Shown here piece by piece: positions 22,533-29,965 of a stretch of DNA of 46,291 bases; positions within the stretch are counted from its first letter, which is position 1; every line of letters begins with the position of its first letter. The DNA is from Streptomyces longispororuber (GTDB lineage: Bacteria > Actinomycetota > Actinomycetes > Streptomycetales > Streptomycetaceae): NCBI RefSeq assembly GCF_014656095.1, contig NZ_BNBT01000058.1:1-46291 (forward strand), written 5' to 3'. The notes below the pieces were generated by a model that saw only the letters and a program-made list of their open reading frames with translations, did no database searches and was not told the origin of the DNA. A program made the translations under genes and the position numbers.

Positions 22533-24071
22533 GTGGGGGCGGGCGATCTCGCCGAGTTGCTGCGGGAACTCAAGGAGCGTTCCGGGCTCAGCTACGGCGT
22601 GCTGGCCAAGCGGCTGCACGTGAGCACGTCGACGCTGCACCGCTACGTGAACGGCACCGCCGTACCGACGGAGTTCGCTCCGCTGGAGCGGCTGGCCCGT
22701 CTGTGCAAGGCCAGACCCGAGGAGCTGGTGGAGGTCCACCGGAGGTGGATCGTCGCCGACGCGACCCGGGGCCGGAAGGCGGAGCCGCCGACGGGGGCCC
22801 GGCCCGCGACGCCCGCCGGGCCTGAGGCCACCGCCCCCGCGAGCGGTGCCGCGCGGTCGCAGCCACCCTCGGAGCCGCAGCCGCAGCCGCAGCCGCAGCC
22901 GCAGCCGCAGCCCGGGTCGGAACTCGCACCGGAATCATCACCGGCACCAGAACAAGAACCGGAACCAGAACCGGAACCGGAACCGGAACCGGAGCCGATG
23001 CCGACTCCGGACCCGCACACGACGCCCCGGCTCCGGACCGGCCCCCGCCTCCCACGCCGCAAGCGGCAGCGCCTCGTCGTGCTCGCCGCCGTCGGTGTCG
23101 TCCTCGCCCTCGGCGGCACCGCGCTCGCCGTGCACGGCGCGTCGGACGGTTCCGGCGGCGACGGGAGGAACGCCGCCGCGGACGCCGGGCCCCGTACGGG
23201 CGGCACCGAGCGCCCGCCGTCCACGACGGGCGAGGGGGACCCGTCCGGCAAGCCCTCCGCCGCCGCCTCCACCGGGCCGTCGAAGGGCAAGGGGAAGGCC
23301 GCCGACAAGGAGGCAGGGGCCGGGAAGGACGGCGGCCCGGCGAAGGGCCCGGGGAACGGGAAGGGCGGCGAGGGCGGCGAAGGCCGGGCTCCTGGCTCCC
23401 ACGGCCAGGGCGAGGCCCCGGGCAGCGCCTCCGGCCGCGCACCCGTCACCGTCTCCGCCCAGTCGCAGTACTGGGACAGCCCCTGCGGATACCCGTACCT
23501 CATCAACCGCCCCCCGGACCGGCTGCCCACGCCGCCCGGCGAGCAGGACGCCGAGAGCTGGGTGTCCGCGTTCGGCGCGGTCGCGGCCGGCGAGCAGGGC
23601 GTGAAGTTCACCGTCCAGGGGACGGGCGAGGACACCGTCGTGCTCAACTCCCTGAGCGTCCGGGTCGTCGGCAGGGCCGCGCCGCCCGACTGGAACAGCT
23701 ACGACATGGGCTTCATCGGCGCGGGCTGCGGCGGCGGCGTGGCCAAGCACGTCTTCGACGTACGCCTGGACAACGGGCAGCCCGCCCTGGTCCCGCAGGG
23801 CGGCGACTCCTTCCCCTACACGGTCAGCGAGAGCGACGTCGAGGCCTTCTACGTCTACGCCGAGGCGAAGACCCGGGACGTGCGCTGGTACCTGGAGCTG
23901 GAGTGGTCGAGCGGCGGCCGGCACGGGACGCTCGTCATCGACGACAAGGGCCAGCCGTTCCGCACGTCGGCGGCCCCGGACAACCCGACCTACGGCTGGT
24001 CCCTCGACAAGAGGAAGTGGGTGAAGATGCGCCGCGACCCCAACGGGGGCGAGCACGAGGCGGACGAGTAG
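22533..24071 (+). CDS. Membrane-anchored XRE-type helix-turn-helix protein
   Basis: About 512 residues. The N-terminal HTH (ELLRELKERSGLSYGVLAKR, STSTLHRYVNGTAVP) is followed by a Pro/Gln and Pro/Glu dipeptide-repeat linker. One transmembrane helix (LVVLAAVGVVLALGGTALAV, about residues 180-200) then leads to a Gly/Lys-rich stretch. The C-terminal extracytoplasmic beta-rich domain has conserved cysteines (DSPCGYPY, GAGCGGG). The layout suggests a one-protein receptor that binds DNA inside and senses something outside. I chose GTG 22533 because GGAGG lies five bases upstream; ATG 22521 overlaps that Shine-Dalgarno but is possible. The C-terminal domain has no function I can name. Confidence 0.75.
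   Translation: MGAGDLAELLRELKERSGLSYGVLAKRLHVSTSTLHRYVNGTAVPTEFAPLERLARLCKARPEELVEVHRRWIVADATRGRKAEPPTGARPATPAGPEATAPASGAARSQPPSEPQPQPQPQPQPQPGSELAPESSPAPEQEPEPEPEPEPEPEPMPTPDPHTTPRLRTGPRLPRRKRQRLVVLAAVGVVLALGGTALAVHGASDGSGGDGRNAAADAGPRTGGTERPPSTTGEGDPSGKPSAAASTGPSKGKGKAADKEAGAGKDGGPAKGPGNGKGGEGGEGRAPGSHGQGEAPGSASGRAPVTVSAQSQYWDSPCGYPYLINRPPDRLPTPPGEQDAESWVSAFGAVAAGEQGVKFTVQGTGEDTVVLNSLSVRVVGRAAPPDWNSYDMGFIGAGCGGGVAKHVFDVRLDNGQPALVPQGGDSFPYTVSESDVEAFYVYAEAKTRDVRWYLELEWSSGGRHGTLVIDDKGQPFRTSAAPDNPTYGWSLDKRKWVKMRRDPNGGEHEADE
22875..22910 (+). repeat. Hexanucleotide repeat (CCGCAG)6 coding a Pro-Gln run
   Basis: Six perfect CCGCAG units encode Pro-Gln dipeptides. They are followed at about 22950-22996 by a second hexamer series (GAACCG variants) encoding Glu-Pro dipeptides. 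Both are in-frame, so copy-number changes would alter linker length without breaking the gene. Confidence 0.85.
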
Positions 24072-24073
24072 CG

Positions 24074-24130
24074 GCCACCGTCGGCCCAGGGGGCCACCGT
24101 CGGCCCAGGGGGCCACGGGCGGCCCAGGGG
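24074..24130. repeat. Three tandem 19-bp repeats after the HTH gene
   Basis: GCCACCGTCGGCCCAGGGG occurs at 24074-24092 and 24093-24111. A third copy with two changes is at 24112-24130. The array starts two bases after the stop codon. The rest of the 24072-24396 gap holds GC-rich DNA and the aminotransferase promoter, with no gene. Confidence 0.8.
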
Positions 24131-24344
24131 GCCGGACGGCGAGGGGCGCGGCGGCACAAGGACGGCGAGGACAACCAAGGCGGCGAGCCCGGACGAGCAG
24201 CGTGCGCAGAAAAGCGGTGTGAGCGCTTCCGTGGAGTGGAGCCCCGGGCTCCGGCAGAGGGGCGGGCCGGACGCGTGCGGGCAGGGCGCGGGCCGGGTCC
24301 CGCGGGCGCGCCCGGGGCGGCGCGTCCGTATCGCGAAACCGCTC

Positions 24345-24372
24345 TTGTAGGCGTCACTGAGGCGCTTAGGCT
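24345..24372 (+). promoter_or_regulatory. Candidate promoter of the aminotransferase gene
   Basis: TTGTAG (24345-24350) and TAGGCT (24367-24372) are spaced by 16 bases. The expected start site lies about 18 bases before the ATG, leaving just enough leader for the AAGGAG ribosome-binding site. Confidence 0.45.
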
Positions 24373-24396
24373 GCCTGAAAACCGAAGGAGCCGCTG

Positions 24397-25602
24397 ATGA
24401 CCGCCACCGCCCCCGCGCCCCGCACCACTCCCGTCCCGGCCCTCGCGGCCCGCGCCGCCTCCGTCGGCGGCTCGCCGGTACGTGACATCCTCGCGGTCAC
24501 CTCACGCCCTGAGGTCATCAACTTCGCCGGCGGCCTGCCCGCGCCCGAGCTCTTCGACAGGGACGGCGTCGCCGCCGCGTACCAGGCCGTCCTCGCCGAG
24601 TCGCCCGGACAGGCCCTGCAGTACTCGACGACCGAGGGCGAACCCGCCCTGCGCGCCCTGATCGCCGACCGCTACGCCGAGCGCGGCCTGGCCACCCACC
24701 CCGACGACATCCTCGTCACCTCCGGCTCGCAGCAGGCCCTGTCGCTGATAGCGACCGCGCTCGTCGAGCCCGGCGACACCGTGCTCGTCGAGAACCCCTG
24801 CTACCTGGCGGCGCTCCAGGTGTTCGCCTTCGTGGGCGCGCGCGTGGTGGCCGTACCGGGCGACGAGCACGGCATCGACCCCGGGGCGCTGGAGGCGCTG
24901 GTCGCCGAGCACCGCCCGAAGCTGCTGTACACCGTGCCGACGTTCCAGAACCCGAGCGGGCGGACCATGCCCCTGGAGCGGCGCGCCGCCGTCGCCGAGG
25001 TGGCCGGGCGGTGCGGGCTGTGGATCGTCGAGGACGACCCGTACGGGGAGCTGCGCTTCGAGGGCGACCGGGTGCCGTGGATGGCCTCCCGGCCCGGCGC
25101 CGAGGACCGCACCGCGCTGCTCGGCAGCTTCTCCAAGGTGATGGCGCCCGGGCTGCGGCTCGGCTGGCTGCGCGCCCCCGCCGCGCTGCGGCGCGCCTGC
25201 GCCATCGTCAAGCAGGCCGCCGACCTGCACACGCCCACCATCAACCAGCTCGCCGCCGCCTGGTACCTCACGCACCGCGACCTGGACGCGCACGTGGCGC
25301 GGGTCGCCGCCGTGTACGGGCAGCGGCGGGACGCGATGCTCGAGGGCCTCGCGGACGCGCTGCCCGCGGGCTCCACGTGGAACCGCCCCGAGGGCGGGAT
25401 GTTCCTGTGGGTGCGGCTGCCCGACGGGTACGACGCCACGGAGCGACTGCGGGCCGTGGTCGCGCAGAACGTCGCCTACGTGCCCGGGGCGCCGTTCTGC
25501 GCGGGCGCCCCCGACCCCGCGACGCTGCGGCTGTGCTTCGTCACGCAGACCCCCGAGGAGATCGCGGAAGGGCTGCGCCGGCTGCGGCTCGGCCTGGCCT
25601 GA
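24397..25602 (+). CDS. PLP-dependent aminotransferase (class I/II, 2-aminoadipate/MocR-like type)
   Basis: 401 residues with a fold-type I aminotransferase sequence: SGSQQALSLIA (cofactor phosphate region), YTVPTFQNPSGRTM, VEDDPYGELRF, and the Schiff-base lysine K247 in GSFSKVMAPGLRLGW. These patterns match the stand-alone LysN/aromatic aminotransferase group related to MocR C-terminal domains. The amino-group donor and acceptor are not certain. AAGGAG precedes the ATG. It converges with argS, with a long terminator between them. Confidence 0.86.
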   Translation: MTATAPAPRTTPVPALAARAASVGGSPVRDILAVTSRPEVINFAGGLPAPELFDRDGVAAAYQAVLAESPGQALQYSTTEGEPALRALIADRYAERGLATHPDDILVTSGSQQALSLIATALVEPGDTVLVENPCYLAALQVFAFVGARVVAVPGDEHGIDPGALEALVAEHRPKLLYTVPTFQNPSGRTMPLERRAAVAEVAGRCGLWIVEDDPYGELRFEGDRVPWMASRPGAEDRTALLGSFSKVMAPGLRLGWLRAPAALRRACAIVKQAADLHTPTINQLAAAWYLTHRDLDAHVARVAAVYGQRRDAMLEGLADALPAGSTWNRPEGGMFLWVRLPDGYDATERLRAVVAQNVAYVPGAPFCAGAPDPATLRLCFVTQTPEEIAEGLRRLRLGLA

Positions 25603-25622
25603 CCGCGGCCCGGCGACCGGTG

Positions 25623-25660
25623 GCCGCCCCCGCCCCGGCCGTGGCGGGGGCGGGGGCGGC
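25623..25660. terminator. Bidirectional terminator between aminotransferase and argS
   Basis: A perfect 14-bp stem GCCGCCCCCGCCCC / GGGGCGGGGGCGGC around a 10-base loop (25637-25646). It lies between two convergent genes. Confidence 0.65.
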
Positions 25661-25668
25661 GGCGACCA

Positions 25669-27426
25669 CTACAGGCGCTCGGGCGTCCTGATGCCGAGCA
25701 GCGCCATGCCCCGGTGCAGGGTGCGGGCCGTGAGGTCGCAGAGGAACAGCCGGTTCTCCTTCTGCTCCTCCGTGTCCGCCTTGAGCACCGGGCACTTGTC
25801 GTAGAACGTCGTGTACAGCGACGCGAGCTGGTACAGGTACGCCGCCAGCTTGTGCGGCGCGTACTCCGCCGCCGCCTCGAAGACCGTGTCCCCGAACGCG
25901 TCCAGGTGCAGGCCGAGCCCCCGCTCCGCCGGGGCGAGCGCCAGCTCGGGGTGCGCCGCCGGCCGCGCGTCGCCCGCCTTGCGCAGGATCGACTGGATCC
26001 GGGCGTACGCGTACTGCAGGTACACCGACGTGTCGCCGTTGAGCGACACCATCTGGTCCAGGTCGAACTTGTAGTCACGGCTCGGGGACGTCGACAGGTC
26101 CGCGTACTTCACCGCGCCGATGCCGACCTGCGCGGCCCGCTCCTGGATCTCGTCCTCGGTGAGGTCCTGCGCCTTCTCGCGCACGACCTCGGCGGCCCGC
26201 TGCACCGCCTCGTCGAGCAGGTCCTCCAGGCGCACGGTCTCGCCCGCACGCGTCTTGAACGGCTTGCCGTCCGCGCCGAGCACCGTGCCGTAGCCCATGT
26301 TGTGCGCGGTGACGTCGTCGTTCAGCCAGCCCGCGCGCCGCGCCGTCTCGAACACCATCCGGAAGTGCAGGGACTGCCGCACGTCCACCACGTACAGCAG
26401 CGTCGTCGCGCCGACCTCGAAGACGCGGTTGCGGATCGCGGACAGGTCCGACGCCGCGTAGCCGAAGCCGCCGTCCGCCTTCTGCACGATCAGCGGGACC
26501 GGCTTGTCGTCCTTGCCCTTGATGTCGTCGAAGAACACGACGAGCGCGCCCTCCGAGCGCACCGCCACGCCCGACTCCTCCAGGAGCCGCGCCGTCTCCG
26601 CCATCATGTCGTTGTACGCGGACTCGCCGACGATCTCCTCGTCGCGGATCTCCATGTCCAGCTTCTCGAAGACCGAGTAGAAGTAGACCTTCGACTCGTC
26701 CACGAACCGCTGCCACAGGGCGAGGGTCTCCTCGTCGCCGGACTGCAGGGCGACGACCCGCCTGCGGGCCCGCTCCTTGAACTCCTCGTCCGCGTCGAAG
26801 ACCGCGCGCGAGGCCTTGTAGACCCGGTTCAGGTTCGAGATGGCCTGCTCGCCGTCCGTGTCGGTCTCCGGGGCGAGCTCGTCCGGGTTCTCGATCAGGT
26901 ACTGGATGAGCATGCCGAACTGGGTGCCCCAGTCGCCGATGTGGTGCCGGCCGACCGTCTTCTCGCCCGTGAAGTCGAGCATGCCGCGCAGCGCGTCGCC
27001 GATGACCGCCGAGCGCAGGTGGCCGACGTGCATCTCCTTCGCCACGTTCGGCTGGGCGTAGTCGATGACCGTGGTGCCCGGCGCGTCCTTCAGGGGCACG
27101 CCCAGGCGGTCGCCGTCGGCCGCGCGGGCCGCGAGCGTCTCCGTGATCGCCCGGTCGGTGACCGTGATGTTCAGGAAGCCGGGCCCGGAGACCTCGACGT
27201 CCTTCAGGAGCTCCGGCGCGTCGATGCCCTCGACGACCTTCGTCGCCAGCTCGCGCGGGTTGGCCTTCTGCTTCTTGGCGAGCGCGAGGATGCCGTTCGC
27301 CTGGAAGTCGGCCCTGTCGCTACGTCGCAGCAGCGGGTCGGCGGGGGCCGCGTCCGGCAGGGCTGCCGAGAGGGCGTCCGCGAGGCGCTGGTGGACGGAG
27401 GTGGTGAGGGACTGGACCGAGGCCAT
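25669..27426 (-). CDS. argS: Arginyl-tRNA synthetase
   Basis: 585 residues, class I synthetase. The N-terminal additive domain 1 (SVHQRLADALSAALP) is followed by the HIGH-type motif HVGH at residues 133-136 in KEMHVGHLRSAV. The catalytic domain includes GTVLGADGKPFKTRAGE, the region that replaces a strict KMSKS in many ArgRS. The C-terminal anticodon-binding domain ends in LLGIRTPERL. It charges tRNA-Arg. I chose ATG 27426 (MASVQSL), the start typical for actinobacterial ArgRS; a GTG 13 codons upstream is possible. It is divergent from lysS. Confidence 0.95.
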   Translation of the reverse strand: MASVQSLTTSVHQRLADALSAALPDAAPADPLLRRSDRADFQANGILALAKKQKANPRELATKVVEGIDAPELLKDVEVSGPGFLNITVTDRAITETLAARAADGDRLGVPLKDAPGTTVIDYAQPNVAKEMHVGHLRSAVIGDALRGMLDFTGEKTVGRHHIGDWGTQFGMLIQYLIENPDELAPETDTDGEQAISNLNRVYKASRAVFDADEEFKERARRRVVALQSGDEETLALWQRFVDESKVYFYSVFEKLDMEIRDEEIVGESAYNDMMAETARLLEESGVAVRSEGALVVFFDDIKGKDDKPVPLIVQKADGGFGYAASDLSAIRNRVFEVGATTLLYVVDVRQSLHFRMVFETARRAGWLNDDVTAHNMGYGTVLGADGKPFKTRAGETVRLEDLLDEAVQRAAEVVREKAQDLTEDEIQERAAQVGIGAVKYADLSTSPSRDYKFDLDQMVSLNGDTSVYLQYAYARIQSILRKAGDARPAAHPELALAPAERGLGLHLDAFGDTVFEAAAEYAPHKLAAYLYQLASLYTTFYDKCPVLKADTEEQKENRLFLCDLTARTLHRGMALLGIRTPERL

Positions 27427-27874
27427 GGAGTGGGTGCCGTTCTCCTCGAGGGTGTGGGTGGGCACGGTCAGTATTTCACGGGGGGTCCAGCGGATTTCCG
27501 CGTCGCGGTCGGGGCCCTCGCGGGGGCGCCCCAGGCCCGCCCCTTCCCGAAACCGGTGGCTGCCGCCCCCGGGCCCCCGCCCTCCTCGTCTGGGGCTCCG
27601 CCCCTTTCCCCCTTCATCAGCGCTCCGCGCCTCGTCCTCAAACGCCGGACGGGCTGGAATCTCCTCGACGCGTCGTCGTCGGGTGTCCGTCAGTCGACGA
27701 CGGCGCGCGGCGGACGATCTCAGCCCGTCCGGCGTTTGAGGACGAGGCCGGAGGCCGGTGGAGGGCGGGTGGGTGGGGGAAGAGCCGGGTCCGCCGGGCA
27801 GGTGGGAGAATGGCCGGGTCCAGCGGTACGCCCGTACGTACCGGCATCGAGGCAGGAAGAGAAGGGCGCCGATC
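27427..27874. other. Divergent intergenic region between argS and lysS
   Basis: 448 bases without a gene. The centre is occupied by the second palindromic element (27629-27748), preceded by a GGGGCTCCGCCCC hairpin remnant (27591-27605). Near lysS a perfect 7-bp stem CGGTACG / CGTACCG (27834-27853) may lie in its leader. Promoters for both synthetase genes must sit here, but I cannot fix their boxes. Confidence 0.5.
27629..27748. repeat. Palindromic intergenic element, copy 2 (28-bp arms)
   Basis: Arms 27629-27656 and 27721-27748 are identical to those of copy 1 and perfectly inverted, around a 64-base loop. That loop holds its own CGTCGTCG / CGACGACG stem. The outer sequences (GCGCTCCGC before the left arm, CCGGAGGCCG-like after the right arm) also resemble copy 1. 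Confidence 0.9.
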
Positions 27875-29614
27875 GTGGCTCAGAGCACCGATACCACCGA
27901 CTGGGTCTCCCGCTACGCGGACGAGGTCATCGCCGAGTCGGAGCGTCGTGCCCCGGGCAAACCGGTCGTCGTCGCCTCCGGCCTGTCCCCGTCCGGCCCC
28001 ATCCACCTGGGCAACCTGCGCGAGGTCATGACCCCGCACCTGGTCGCCGACGAGATGCGCCGCCGCGGCCACCAGGTCCGGCACCTGATCTCCTGGGACG
28101 ACTACGACCGGTACCGCAAGGTCCCGGCCGGCGTCCCGGGCGTCGACGAGTCCTGGGCGGAGCACATCGGCAAGCCGCTGACGTCCGTGCCCGCGCCCGC
28201 CGGGTCCGCGTACCCGAACTGGGCCGAGCACTTCAAGGCCGCGATGGTCGCCTCGCTGCACGAGCTGGGCGTCGAGTTCGACGGCATCAGCCAGACCGAG
28301 CAGTACACCTCGGGGGCGTACCGCGAGCAGATCCTGCACGCGATGAGGCACCGCGCCGACATCGACGCGATCCTCGACCAGTACCGCACCAAGGACAAGG
28401 CCACCGGCAAGCCCAAGGGCAAGCAGCAGCAGAAGCCCGTCGACGAGGCCGAGCTGGAGGCCGCGGAGGGCTCCGGCGCGGCCGCAGAGGACGACGGCAG
28501 CGGCGGCTCCGCCGGGTACTTCCCGTACAAGCCGTACTGCGGCCGCTGCGAGAAGGACCTGACCACCGTCACCTCCTACGACGACGCGTCGACGGAGATG
28601 GCGTACGTGTGCACGGCCTGCGGCTTCGAGGAGACCGTCCGGCTGAGCGAGTTCAACCGCGGCAAGCTCGTCTGGAAGGTCGACTGGCCCATGCGCTGGG
28701 CCTACGAGGGCGTGGTCTTCGAGCCCAGCGGCGTCGACCACTCGTCCCCGGGCTCGTCCTTCGTCGTCGGCGGGCAGATCGTGCGGCAGGTCTTCGGCGG
28801 GGCCCAGCCCATCGGGCCCATGTACGCCTTCGTCGGCATCAGCGGCATGGCCAAGATGTCCTCCTCCAAGGGCGGCGTGCCCACCCCGGCCGACGCCCTG
28901 AAGATCATGGAGGCGCCGCTGCTGCGCTGGCTGTACGCGCGGCGCAAGCCCAACCAGGCCTTCAAGGTCGCCTTCGACCAGGAGATCCAGCGCCTCTACG
29001 ACGAGTGGGACAAGCTGGAGGCCAAGGTCGCGGGCGGCGAGGCGCTGCCCGCCGACGCCGCCGCGCACGCCCGCGCCGTGCGCACCGCCGCCGGTGAGCT
29101 GCCCCGCACCCCGCGTGTCCTGCCGTACCGGACGCTCGCGTCCGTCGCGGACATCACCGCCGGGGCCGAGGACCAGACCCTGCGCATCCTCAGCGAGCTC
29201 GACCCGGCGAACCCGCTGGCCTCCCTGGACGAGGTCCGGCCGCGCCTGGACCGCGCGGAGAACTGGATCAGCACGTACGTGCCCGCCGACGCCCGCACCA
29301 TCGTGCGCGCCGAGCCGGACACCGAGCTGCTCGGCTCCCTCGACGACGAGGGCCGCGAGTCGCTGCGGCTGCTCCTGGAGGGCCTGGACACCCACTGGTC
29401 CCTGGACGGCCTCACCACGCTCGTCTACGGCGTGCCGAAGGTCATGGCCGGGCTCACGCCCGACGCCAAGCCGACGCCGGAGCTGAAGGTCGCCCAGCGG
29501 TCGTTCTTCGCCCTGCTGTACCGCCTGCTCGTCACCCGCGAGACCGGGCCGCGGCTGCCCACGCTGCTGCTCGCCGTGGGCGCCGAGCGGGTCCGCAAGC
29601 TGCTGGGCGCCTGA
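27875..29614 (+). CDS. lysS: Lysyl-tRNA synthetase, class I
   Basis: 579 residues of the archaeal-type class I LysRS, not the usual bacterial class II enzyme. The HIGH-like motif is in SGLSPSGPIHLGN (residues ~35-47) and the KMSKS-like motif is AKMSSSKGG near residue 326. A zinc ribbon has CGRC near 221 and CTAC near 246. A charged insertion (KATGKPKGKQQQKPVDEAEL, then an acidic Gly/Ser stretch) precedes the zinc part. The C-terminal alpha-helical domain is complete. GTG 27875 begins M-A-Q-S-T-D-T-T. It charges tRNA-Lys. Streptomyces can carry both classes; whether a class II gene exists lies outside this window. Confidence 0.95.
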   Translation: MAQSTDTTDWVSRYADEVIAESERRAPGKPVVVASGLSPSGPIHLGNLREVMTPHLVADEMRRRGHQVRHLISWDDYDRYRKVPAGVPGVDESWAEHIGKPLTSVPAPAGSAYPNWAEHFKAAMVASLHELGVEFDGISQTEQYTSGAYREQILHAMRHRADIDAILDQYRTKDKATGKPKGKQQQKPVDEAELEAAEGSGAAAEDDGSGGSAGYFPYKPYCGRCEKDLTTVTSYDDASTEMAYVCTACGFEETVRLSEFNRGKLVWKVDWPMRWAYEGVVFEPSGVDHSSPGSSFVVGGQIVRQVFGGAQPIGPMYAFVGISGMAKMSSSKGGVPTPADALKIMEAPLLRWLYARRKPNQAFKVAFDQEIQRLYDEWDKLEAKVAGGEALPADAAAHARAVRTAAGELPRTPRVLPYRTLASVADITAGAEDQTLRILSELDPANPLASLDEVRPRLDRAENWISTYVPADARTIVRAEPDTELLGSLDDEGRESLRLLLEGLDTHWSLDGLTTLVYGVPKVMAGLTPDAKPTPELKVAQRSFFALLYRLLVTRETGPRLPTLLLAVGAERVRKLLGA

Positions 29615-29751
29615 GTCCCGCGCCCGCACGCCCCGCACCCGTCCTGCCCCGCCGCGCGCGGGGGAGGGCGGGTGTTGTGCATCCTTCGGGCTACCCGGAG
29701 TTCCGACCGGCGGACGATGTTCCGGGCGGCGGCGCGGGCGAGCCTGAGGAC

Positions 29752-29958
29752 ATGAAAGACATCACCGCCATTGTCGGCTGGGTCGTCGGCATCCAGGGCG
29801 CCCTCGGACTCCTCGGCAAACTCTTCACGGGGGAATCCTGGGGGCTCATCCACAAGTGGTGGGACGTGCCCACGGCGGGCTACGCCGTGCTGCTCGTCCT
29901 CGGCGCGGCGCTCGCGTTCCTCGGCGAGCGCCGCGGCAGCGTCCGCCCACGCCGCTGA
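29752..29958 (+). CDS. Small membrane protein, unknown function
   Basis: About 68 residues. It has two hydrophobic segments: ITAIVGWVVGIQGALGLLG and AGYAVLLVLGAALAFLG. Between them is an aromatic loop (LIHKWWDVP), and the tail is basic. It is conserved-looking but unnamed. ATG 29752 starts just before the first helix, but its Shine-Dalgarno is poor. The in-frame GTG 29677 has GGGGAGGG eight bases upstream and would add 25 residues with weaker codon bias. The stop faces the DUF2637 gene with only seven bases between. Confidence 0.65.
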   Translation: MKDITAIVGWVVGIQGALGLLGKLFTGESWGLIHKWWDVPTAGYAVLLVLGAALAFLGERRGSVRPRR

Positions 29959-29965
29959 CCCGGCG

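Noticed and set aside
25714..29097. Plus-strand frame of 1127 codons across argS and lysS
   Set aside because: Antisense/shifted shadow of the two synthetase genes with Arg/Leu/Gly-biased nonsense composition.
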